Source: Melieria omissa
Lineage: Eukaryota; Arthropoda; Insecta; Diptera; Ulidiidae
Direction of reading: 5' to 3'
NCBI GenBank assembly: GCA_963971225.1
Contig: OZ020269.1
Coordinates: 2,046,001-2,110,000 of the forward strand
DNA length: 64,000 nt
Below, piece after piece: positions 34,569 to 46,700 of this stretch (position 1 is the first letter of the stretch; every line of letters starts with the position of its first letter). Both the position numbers and the translations under genes were made by a program. The notes below the pieces were generated by a model. It was not told the DNA's origin. It saw only the letters and a program-made list of their open reading frames with translations, and did no database searches.

Positions 34569-34722
34569 TTATCTGCCCATAATGGTGGGCTCGTCCGCCA
34601 TTGCGATTTCATCAGTTGGCGCTTTATTGCCCTTTTTCTTACCGGAGTACCAAATGAACATTAAGCCGCACATCAGATTTACACTGAAGGTAAACCAAGC
34701 CAAGTAAACGCCATAACCGTAA
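34569..34722 (-). CDS. claudin-like gene, exon 5 (span 4 and C-tail)
   Basis: Acceptor cttgcag. Encodes [20 protein letters not shown], the rest of span 4 and a 24-residue polar tail ending EPTIMGR, then TAA at 34569-34571. The codon split across the 11.4-kb intron (AG|T) restores the frame exactly. Confidence 0.85.
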
Positions 34723-37700
34723 CTGCAAGAACAGTGCATAATTTTATTGTAATTACATGTCACAAATTAACTTATGTTATGTTGGTGAATTAGTTGATGA
34801 ATTTTTTGAATTTTCTACATACAGCTAATTCTGCAGAGTAAAAAAAATTGACCAAAGTATATGTAAAGACAGTTATTAAAGTTTATAAAATGCAACCAAA
34901 ACCAACATTTAGTTATTTAGTTGCTGTTGAATGAATTGAGTTACAGCAGTTGAAAAAAAGTGATTTGACAATTCTTTGGAATCTCACTTTCCTTTTTCTT
35001 GTATCTCCATAGTTGTATTTGGTATAAACGAGAATATAATCAAACCATTCTGAAGCTTTACGCATATTAATAAAATCGTATTTTATTTTAAGGGGGTAGT
35101 CAGGAAGAATCGACCATGTTTTTAAGTAATTTTTTTTCATACAAATTTTTATTCCACATTAAAAATTTGGCTGACACGATTACGGCCGATCTACTGCACC
35201 GATTTGCTTAAACTTTTTTTATATTTTCAGAAAAGGTTTGGCTATCGCGTGAACTACGATCATTATTGTCCATTTCTATGTAACAACGTTATGACACAAT
35301 TATTAACAAAAAACAAGCAAAAAAAAAGAGGAAAAAACTATACAATTGCACTAAATGTTTATTTATTAATATTTTTTACAGTTATATTTCAAACGAGAGC
35401 CATTTATTTGTACTTCAAAATGAAATTTGTTTGGTATGTTTCAGATCATCCAAAATGGAGAAATCGTGTCAGCCAGCGTTTCAAAATGGCGTCTTCCGGT
35501 CGCCCATATCTCCCCCGGATATAAACGAAAATTTATGAAAAAAATTGTGTTCAGTACTCAAAACTATGTACAATAACATATGCAACAATTTTTAATGTGG
35601 AATAAAAATTTGTATGAAAAAAAAATTACTTAAAAACATGGTCGATTCTACCTGACTACCCCCTTAACATACAGGTAGACCTCACTTAAGACATACGTCG
35701 GATAACATGGCCTCGTTCTAACAGGGTTCACATTTTGCGACACATTTTCGATTAACACGTAAAAAGCTTTGGTCTAACACGGTATTGAAACAAAAAAAAA
35801 ATTTGCGTTATGTTTCGCTGATTTATACATGCATGTACACCGTGGCGACGAATAACTGTTTCTAAGGTTTTGTTAAAAATAAAAAAGACCGTGATTGGTT
35901 CTGAAAAAAATATATCTTTATTTCAGTACTTATTTCATTTAGTTTTTAATTATTAATTAAAACTTTCACCCTTGTTTTTGTTCGCCAGCCGTAAACGCTT
36001 TGGGAAGGCAGCGCAGGCGGCACGCACGTCTTCGTCAAATATTTTATTCCATATCTTCTGAAGGCGTCGCTTGAACTCTTCTATCTTCAGGTGTTTTATG
36101 TTCTTCATTTTGTCCAGCATGAAGCCCCATATAGAGAAACCCAATGGATTCAGATCCGGAGAAAAGGATAGCCATTCATCTGCCGAAATAAAACATGGAA
36201 GTTCGTCTTTACACCAGCTCTGAACAAGTTTTGCCTTGTGAGCTGCAGCGGAATCTTGCTGCAAACAATAATATAATAACTGCGTGGCATGGAGCAACAA
36301 ATGCTTTTCAAAACCTCTTCCAAGTGGTAGTTTGCGTTAATTTTTACGCCTTTTTCGCTAAAAAGGAGAGGAAACTTGCCTTTCTGCAGAAATAGCTCCC
36401 CATACCATAACGGAGGATACGTTTTGATACCTCTCAATCGCTTTTTTATGAGTCGGGATATCAGCCATCTTTGTTGTATACACACAATCATTTTGTACGT
36501 TATGACTGTCTTGTAACAAAAAGAGTTTTTCATCCGAAAAAATTATTTCGCAGCTTGCGTGCCGCCGAAGGAGTTGCTCACTTCTTTCCTTTCTCAATTT
36601 TTGTTGACGCTCTGTAAGACCGTGAATTGTTTTTTTTTGTTTAGGCATTCATCTTCAAATTTTTTTTAATAACATCTTTCTTACAGAAATCGCACAATTT
36701 CGACGTATGAGCTCACGCACTATCTTCACCATTTCTGGAGTTCTTCCGGTACAAAAGTACCAAAAAAAGTCACAAAAGTGACTGTTCTTTTTTGCGATTT
36801 TGAAGGTTCTAGTTTTCTTAAACCGCGCTATAGTACGATATACAAACATTTTGTTGATTTTTCATTTTGACAATCACCCTTGGTTTTTCACTCTTCAAAT
36901 GTAATTTTACCCCAAGTTCTCGTTTGGCGTGTATGCTTCTCAAATTGTTTACACTGAATGATTTCGTTGCCTAACTAGTGTATTGTTTACAGTATTGATA
37001 CAAAAAAATACAAAAAAAATAATAAGTCTAGGCCTAATACGATAGGCGCAGCAGCGCTTTGAAAAAAGGTAACAGTTATTCGTCGCCACGGTGTACATGT
37101 GCAGTTGCGGGCAAAATAATAGTGCTGCTACTAAATATAGAGTGACATGTTAAATTTGCTGCTTCGCCTTTTTTGCTTTAATCCTAAGATTATTGATGGG
37201 GACGATGCACCGCGACCTGTAGATCTATTGTGCCCTTAATCCTAAGATACTTTATATAGACAAAGCACAAGAAAAAAGTATTGTTATAATTGCATGCGTT
37301 TGTAGCTAATGTTAAAATTTGATTTTTGAGTTAGATTTACTCGGATTTATTGGGTATGTTTTACGTTTTATGGAGGTGGCCCTATTTATTAGATTAAGAA
37401 AACGATGGATCGATGTGTATATGTACGAATCTTGCAGGGAATCATGTTTCCCAAAAAAACCACTGCTTTGGGTCTTCCGACAGGATTACGGATTATTTGG
37501 ATATGGATACAGGATTGTTATAATGCACAATCAACTGAGAAACGCATACGAAATACGTTTTCATTTGCAACAAACCGATTTGTAACCGTACTTCCCCAGA
37601 ATGTGTTATTTTAGTTTAAGACAAGCTATTGTGTATTAAAATAAGTATGGTTGCCAGACTAACGAATATTCTAAAATGTACATTTTTTATAAGATCTTTA

Positions 37701-40700
37701 TTTGCCCTTTTTCAGGGAAAAACAATTACAGTGGATTCGTTGAATATTAATACGAATGCGATTTTTTTTTCTTCACGACGAGTATACTCGACATTATGCG
37801 AAAATTGTTCGTTTCGCTCTGTCGAGTATACTCGACATAAACAGTTAAAGGGTTAAGATAAATGTAATTTTATTTTATATTTTTGTTAATTTGTTTTAAA
37901 TAAAAAATCGTATGAAAAAAAGAAAAATATTTGGCGCTTTTTTAAATATTAGAACGTAATCTGCCCTTTCGCACTGGTCCCTTGTTTCGCTTAACACGAT
38001 TTCGCATTTAACCCATTTTTTACCGCCGTGTCTTTAAAGACACGGCAGCTTTAAAAAATTCTTAAAATAACAGTTTCTAACGCATATTTAATATTTTTAC
38101 ACTATCGGAAAGCTACATTCATTGTCTTTCAAACTACGAAAAACTATTTACGAACTTTAGGGTTTCACTCAGTGTAAAACTGGTATAAACAGGATCACCT
38201 TTTTTAAGGGTTTTAAAAAATGTTTCTTTTTATACAAAATGAATTTTTGTTTTTAATAAATCACTTAATACTGCTTACCAAAAGAACAAAGTTGACATAC
38301 AAATTATTAAACTTTCAGTTTTCTTAAGTTTTAAGCGTGTTCTAACTTGAAATATTTTGGTGTGTACTTAAAAACAGGAAGGAAGGGAGCGGACATACAA
38401 GGTAAAGTCTCTGATTGCGTTCAACCTGGCGAACGCCAGAACGATCCTTGTCCCTGTCCAATCCAAGCTGATGCACAGCCTCCGCGCGGCCCTTCTGGAT
38501 AGCTATTTGGCATCCGCTGAATAGTGAACTAATGTGTGCAGCGAGTTCAATCCCCAGGACTTAAAATTTGGGTTGTGCGCAGGGTTTGGTGCCCGCCACG
38601 GAAAATCATCTACCAATGAAAGCCAAAAAGCAAGCCTCGGAAGGAACCCACAATGTTGACGACCACAGCAAACGATTCAAGGACCATGATTTGAGGATAT
38701 GCACCTGGAATGTCCGGACCCTCTATAGGGAAGGTGCCTCTATCCAACTGGCGGAAGCCCTCACGAAATGTAAGGCTGACATCACCGCCATCCAGGAAAT
38801 GCGATGGACAGGACAAGGTTGCTCCAAGCGAGCAGACTGCGATATCTACTACAGCTGCCATGCGGAGAAGCACGAATTTGGCTGCGGATTTGTGGTCAGC
38901 AAGAGACTTCGCCACCACGTCTCTCGGTTCACTCCGGTGAACGAACGGCTGGCTTCGATCCGCATCAAAGCTAAATACTTTAGCATCAGCCTAATTTGCG
39001 CGCACGCCCCGACGGAAGAGAAGGACGATGCGACCAAGGATGCCTTCTATGCGAAGCTCGAGGATGTCTACGACAGGTGCCCGGCCCACAACGTCAAAAT
39101 TGTCCTCGGGGACTTCAACGCAAAGGTCGGGCGAGAAGGCATCTTTGGCCCCACAGTCGGGCAGTTCAGCCTCCATGGGACCACTTCGAACAACGGTCTG
39201 AGGCTGATCGATTTCGCCGCGGCACGAAGCATGGTAGTTAGTAGCACCAGATTCCAGCACCTCGATATCCACAAGCCCACCTGGTTATCCCCCGATCAAT
39301 CCACCCGCAACCAGATTGATCACATTGTGATTGATGGAAGGCATGCTTCTAGCATTCTAGATGTGCGCACGTTCCGAGGACCCAACATCGACTCGGACCA
39401 CTACCTTGTTGCAGCCAAGGTAAGCATGCGTCTTTGCGCAGCGAAGACCGCACAACCTAGTTTGCGAAGAAAGCTGACATCAGTAAGCTGCGATCACAAG
39501 GGGTAGCCGAAGCCTACTCCGCTCAACTCTCCAACCAGCTCGGTCGCTCCCCCTCTCCACCTGATGACATCGGCGGATTATGGGCTCACTTATCCCACTC
39601 TATGCGCGCCGCCGCAGAAAATGTCCTTGGTTTTCGACGCCCAGCACCAAAAAACCAATGGTACGATGAAGAGTGTCGCGCAGCCACTGCAGTGAGGAAT
39701 GCTACATACAAGAAGACCCTGCAGTCGACCGCCACGCGAGCCATGACAGAAAAATACCGGGAGGAGAGGAAGAAAGAGAGGTTCCTTTTTAGACGCAAGA
39801 AACGGGAGCAAGAAAGGCGCGAGCGTGAGGAAATCGAGGAGTGCAGGAGCAGGAATGACGCTAGAAAATTCTTCCAAAAAGTTAAGCGTCTCACGGGAGG
39901 ATTTAAGCCCGGGGCATCTTCTTGCAGAGACGAAAACGGGGATCTGGTTACGGATGCGCAGGGTGTGCTGAGGTTGTGGAAGGAGCACTTCACCAAGCTG
40001 CTCGCAGGCGACGAAAGGAACAATACCGCCAGTGGTGAAGATGTCCAGATGGCACCAATCGACGACAACGGTGTGGATGTGCCATCGCCCAGCCATGACG
40101 AGGTCCGGGTCGCTATCGAGCGACTCAAGAACAACAAAGCTGCAGGGCCGGATGGGCTACCAGCTGAATTGTTCAAGGCCGGCGGCGGTGAGCTGATTGG
40201 ATGCATGCATCAGCTCATTTGCAAAATATGGCTGGAGGAATGAATGCCCAACGATTGGAACCTCAGTGCCCTTTGTCCTGTGCTGAAGAAAGGCGACCCA
40301 ACAATATGCGCCAACTACAGGGGTATCAGCCTACTTCCCATTGCATACAAGGTCCTGACGAGCGTATTATGTGAAAGACTAAAGCCACTCGCCAAGGCGC
40401 TGATTGGACCTTATCAGTGCGGCTTTAGACCTGCTAAGTCCACCATCGACCAGATATTCACTCTACGCCAAATCCTGGAGAAGACCCATGAGAACCAAAT
40501 CAATACACACCATCTCTTCATCGATTACAAGGCAGCATTCGATAGCCCGATAAGGGATCGCCTATATGCCGCATTGTCTGAACTTGGTATCCCTGCAAAG
40601 CTCGTTAGACTTTGCAGAGCGACGTTGAGCAATACGCGCAGCTCCGTCAAGGTTGGAAGTGACCTCTCCGACCCCTTTGATACCGCTCGAGGTTTCAGAC

Positions 40701-43700
40701 AGGGCGATCCTTTGTCCTGCGACCTCTTCAACTTCATCATGGAGAGTGTTCTGCGCAAGGCCGGTGTACATCGTAATGGCACAATTTTCAACAAAAGTGT
40801 CCAGCTCCTTGCTTACGCTGATGATGTTGATGTCATCGGACGTAACAAGCGAGATGTCACCGCTGCCTTTGCGGCTATCGAAAGAGAATCTGCCAAAATG
40901 GGTCTGGTGGTAAATGAGGGCAAGACGAAGTATATGCTGTCTACACGCAGGGACTCGCAGCGGCTAGGGTCTCACGTCGAGGCCGACAGGTATGCTTTTG
41001 AAGTTGTCAAGGAATTCGTCTACCTTGGCACCGCCATCAACAGCAGCAATGATGTCAGTCTGGAGATAAAGCGAAGGATAACTCTTGCCAACAGGTGCTA
41101 CTACGGTCTCGGTAGGCAATTGAGAAGTAGAGACCTCTCTCGACCGACAAAACTTTCACTCTATAGGACGCTTATCTTGCCCGTGCTCCTCTATGGCGCT
41201 GAAGCATGGACAATGACACGAAACGACATAGCGGCCCTTGGAGTGTTCGAGAGGAAGGTGCTTCGCAAAATCTTCGGCCCTGTTCGGGTTGGTGACGACT
41301 ATCGCATACGAACCAATAACGAGCTGTATGAGCTGTATAAGGACATGGACGTAGCGCAGCGAATTAACATCCAGCGGCTACGCTGGCTCGGTCATGTCTG
41401 CCGCATTGACGACGAAGCTCCGGCGAAAAAGGTATTCGATGCGATGGTTGGAGGTCGACGCCGAAGAGGGAGGCCGTGTCTCCGGTGGAAGGACCAAGTG
41501 GAAGAGGCCCTGGTATCTCTTGGTGTGACCAACTGGAGAAGGCGCGCGCGAAGCAGAGGCGCCTGGAGAGAAGTTTTGCGGCAGGCCGTAACCCGATAAC
41601 GGGTTGTTATGGCCAGTTAAGTAAGTAAGTAAGTACTTAAAAACATGGGAATCGCATTATATTGAACTTTCTCCTTGGTTGTAACTACTTTCGATGCGTA
41701 GTTAAAAAGAAACAGTAACTTAAACTTGAAATATGTGTAATTTTCCAAATTTGGCTTACGTATTTTGCCAGCGTGTCTTAAAAGTCACATTTGCACCAGC
41801 CCAAAAAAAATTTTTTTATTTTTCTGAAAGCAGAAATGGCATACGGAGGCTCTAAATAGGCTGTGTTTTGAAAATTTTCAAAATCGGTCAACGGGATCTA
41901 CGGGCGGTAAAAAATGGGTTAAAAAGAAATATACTCAGTAAGCTGAATTCGTTGGTGTCGAGTTTTAAGTGTGTTGACTCTTTCATAGTATTTTTGCACA
42001 ATCAAACACATTTAGCGTTTTTTGTAGCTATACAATGTTGTTAAGCTATTTTTAACTTTGCTTAGCCAACACTTACATATAGACATTTCAATTGCAGCAT
42101 TTTCAGAATTTGTTGAAGGAATTTGCAAAGTGTGTTAACCAAAGTGGAATCAATTTTTGACTTACGCATACTCGTATTTGATGGTGTGAAGAAAGGCAAT
42201 TCCTGTACCTGTTCACATTAGCCCGATGACCGAAGTCAGCAAGACACTGACAAGACACACACGCGTTTATTTACAATATTTTTTTTTATATTAGCCAAAC
42301 CCACTTTATCAGCCTGTTCCTGTGACGTCCAGCAAAGACGACACAGTAATTGTGCAGTTGTTCAGGAGTCATCTCAATCTGCGGAAGCGCGAACCCAAGG
42401 TCAATTGCGTATGTGTTTGGCACTTCGATTTCGAAACCGCTGCTTAATTACATCAAAAAACGCCTGACCTAGGTGAGCGAGAATAAAGAACGCGAGTGGT
42501 CGAAGGAGATTTTTTGGATGAAGCGACTTTTTGGGCGCGAAGCAGGACGCAATACCGATTTTATTCAGTTCGCTGTACAACACCATATAAAAGTGAATGT
42601 CTGGAGGTGCACTCCAGAGCGCTGATTTGGGTGTTTGGAGCTCTTCACGTAAAATTTGGTTGGGTTAGGATGCTCAAAATTTACAAACGTGCCTTGTCCA
42701 AGTCGGCCAAGACGTTTGAACCCGAGAACGAAAATTGGTCTGACAAGGGGACAATAACCCAAAGCATTGGAGCCATGCTATTCTCAATGCAGACTGGAAC
42801 CTGACTGCTTATTTGCCTTATTGCACTTTAGTTGTACATATATTAGTGAAATACAAATTGGAATAGTTACCTTGAGTAGTTTCGACTGTACTTTGTGAAA
42901 AGTGGGTCACTTTGCTTTGGACAGAATTATGAATTCGATTATCAGCATTAAATTTATTGAATTCACTCACAAGTGGTGTATTTACATACCCAGTGGCGCA
43001 TTGAGGGGTAGTTTTGGGGGTTGAAACCCCTCCGAAATATTAGGGTCGACTTTAAAACTACATACAAATTAAAAGGAATATACATAAACATTTATGAACA
43101 TCAAAGAATTACTATTTGAAACTACCCCCAACATATTTTTCTGAGTCCGCCCCTGATTTAACCTGATAAACAATGAATGGTAAAAACAAAAATCACGTCG
43201 TTAGTGCATTGGAACGTTAGTAAAAGGGTCGAGGATTCGAGCCCTAAAACTATAGGTAATTTTAGTTATACGTGTACTAATTCACACGTGCAAGAGGGAT
43301 ACATAAATACAATCATTCGATATTCGAAAAAGAATTTGTAATTACTAGGGAGCGGATTCCATGCAGATGCACGTCTTTTTGGAAATGTTCTTAACAAAAT
43401 AGGTGAAATATCTTTCCGAATCAGAAAATTTCAAAGTGACTAACAAAACTCGCAACCAATTTTCTGATTTTTAACACTTAAATATAAGTACACACTAAGA
43501 AATATGATTAAATATCCATTTTATTAAAAATGTTCCGAAATATGCCTTCAAAACGAAAAAGAAACTGAGAACATCCTTACAAATATGCACTTCATTGCAA
43601 TTATGCCAAAACATGCGAAATACAGTACTTTTCGCTTAAAGCGAACTTCGAGGGACCGGGCAAAATGGTTCGTTTTAACCGAAAGTTCGCTTTAAAAGGG

Positions 43701-46700
43701 GTCCGTAATAAGCGAAAACATAAAGCGCGTACTTTTGAAATTGGTTCGTTTTAGGCGGAAACCCGTTTTAAACGGGTTCGTTATAAAGCACTGTATGCAA
43801 AAATGTGCACTTATACAGTGGCGGACAAAACTGTTCACGAATTTTCATAAGTTAGAAAGCTTATCAAATTTTTTACTTTTTAACAACAAAAACAAAAATT
43901 TAAGTACATAGTTTTAAAATTGAATATTTTGTTTACTGAAAAATAACAAACAAAATATTATAATTATATAATAATAAATAAAGAAACACTAAAATTCAAC
44001 AAAAGTGGTGTGAACAGTTTTGACGCATATAAGCAAAAATCGATTGATATTATCTTTAATATTTTAGGTGGTCTCCGCGGGCCTTTATAATGATTCGGCA
44101 TGCTTTGTACTAGATTGTGTAGTATTTTTGAGGGTATTTCCAACCACGCTGGTGAAGTTTTTTCCCATAATCTGTCAATATCCTTTGGTAAGTCTTGTTG
44201 GGCATAATTTTTCTCTTTAAGGCAAACCACTAGTGTTCTATGGGGTTTAAGTCCGGTAATTGGGGTGGCCAATCAAAAATGTGTATGCCGTTTTCGGCTG
44301 TCCACTTTTTGGTGGCTCTGGCTGTATGTTTTAGATCGTTGTCCTGCACAAAAATTTTTTCGGGACCCGGCTTTTTATAAAAGATATCTAAACTTAGTAG
44401 GTAAGAGTCCTCTCAAATCGTAATAATCATTCTACTTTTGATACGGCGCAAAATTCCGACATCACTTCCACGGAAACAACCGCATGCTATAAGAGAAACA
44501 ACTTCCAAACTTTAGAGTTTTTTCTATATTGCAGTTTGGGACTTCAATTTGCTTGTCTACCCAAGTGTAACGTTTACCGTCAGACCCCAAACGATGAATT
44601 TTTGTTTCATCCTACCAAGTTACTCTCCGCGAGTCATCAACGGGAGTCATTGCGTACTTCTTAGCAAATGCCAACCTGACCTTGCGATGACGACCAGTCA
44701 AAAATGTTTTTTTATGTTTTGATCTTGGCTACAAATCCGCTTTCGTTTAATATCTTTTGGACGGTTCTAGTGGTGACTTGTATACATTAATCAGCTTGTA
44801 GTACTTTTGCGATGTCTGCAGCAGTGTTAGTGGCAACAGTTAAAATCAATCTGCAAACAAAACGCTGAACCACCGGAAAATACTTTTTCTTGCGACCATT
44901 TTTGCTCGATCTGGGTGTTATATTATAGCAGTCTTTTATTTTTTTTAGCTACACCGATTGATATTTTGTGTTTTCCAGCAAATTTCCGATAGGTGAAACT
45001 ACTTTCAATGTCTTTTGCAAAAATTTTCTTTAAATTCTGCAAACAATTTTCGACCTATTTCAAATCAGCAAATTTAATTAGAAGTTTTGTACTTTGAAAA
45101 GTTTTTTGGAGCATAATGTTATATATTATTTATCTTCTCAATACACCGACGCGGTTCCGAATAGAACTAATAGCGATTGTCGAGACAAATGCTCTAATAC
45201 GTAGCTTTGCCCGATCGCGGACAAAACTGTTCACACATGCCTGCAAATATTTCTTTAGAAAACGGTATTTTGCAGAAAATATAAACAGCTAAAATTATCA
45301 TGGTATAACATGCTGGCTTGAAGTAAAAATGTGGCAAACTACGATTGCTATACTCCAAACAAGTACCCGCGAATTTAACATTTTGTGAAATTTAATTTTT
45401 TTGTGAACAGTTTTGTCCGCCACTGTAAATGAACGCCATTTTAAAGAAAATTTTCTGAGAACATTTTGGTGAGAACATTCCCAAAAAAAAAACATGAATT
45501 CGCATGGAAACCCCTATGAAAACAAAGTAACCCTATTACTCCTTTCGACCCCAAAGTTACCTGAGAGCAACTTCACCTATTTGTAATGACAAAAATATAA
45601 AATGTTATAGCAAAAGCTACGATGGATTATTGGGTTTAATTTATGGAATTATAGGCAACAACAAATTAATATTTTTAGAAGTGAATTCAATGCAAATTAC
45701 AAAAATGTTACTGTTATCCCCAAAATAATTTCGAATAGTTTGCAGCGATATTAGGGAAAGTTTGTGTTCTAATTGAAGTCTACAAATTGGGCGCGTTTGA
45801 TCAAAACCCTGTTTCTTTAAAAATGGTTAAATAAATTAAAAAAGACATAATTATGTATTTTTACATAAATATCAAAAAATTTGTATATAATTAAAAAGTA
45901 TTGTTACAAAATTTATTTAACCCGTTTTAACCTAGCTCTAGAGCTCTAACAAAGAGGCGTGGCGACTTCAAATGTCGTGTCCCACTTCTTAGGCAAATAT
46001 TTCATGATTTAAATAAGTAATATCGAGACACAGGGTAAAATTCGGGGTCGAAATGGCTAAAAACTAATATAAATGAAATTCGAAACTATATAATTAATGA
46101 GTCATTCTTTTGGCGCTTACCTCAGCTCAGCACCATCTGGATACGCATAAAACAAGTGCTCTCTCGTGTAATCCACCGATGATAAAAGAACCTGAATAAC
46201 CACAATGGCCGTCGATGCCGACACCAAATGTATGCCGCCTGCCAGTCGTTTGAACATGTATCGTGGATTCATGAATGTGTAAAAGGAGAAGACAGCCCCA
46301 AGGCACATCACGAAAACGGTAATACAGGCGAACGAGGCCTGCGTCCTGATGTAGTCTAAAATATGTTAAAGAAGTGTGTACATGTATCGTCTATCAGGAT
46401 GGAGTGTAGAATACTATTGACATACCCATCAACTTGGCGTCGAAACCTGGGTCGCTGCGCAGAGTGTTGGCATTGGGAAACATGTCTATGTACTTACAGC
46501 GCCCTAGCGATCAATGCCATTTGTTTATTACGTAAAGGCGAACCAACACCAATACTCACTGTTCTGAACGTAGTCATAGCCGTTGGCTTGGCGACCCTTC
46601 TTCGGTGGCTGTGGCGGCACCAGTTGTAATATGATTCGGTCATCGTTTAGTACAAATGCTGGTATGCCAAGATCGCGAACATAGGGCCATAACAATTTTG

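Larger units (their letters stand above)
38012..41918. mobile_element. TTAA-flanked element hosting RTE copy A
   Basis: Ends cccattttttaccgcc and ggcggtaaaaaatggg lie next to TTAA (38008-38011, 41919-41922). Without the nested RTE LINE the element is about 640 bp. A hairpin ccgtgtctttaaagacacgg lies just inside the left end. Non-coding apart from the insertion. Confidence 0.7.
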
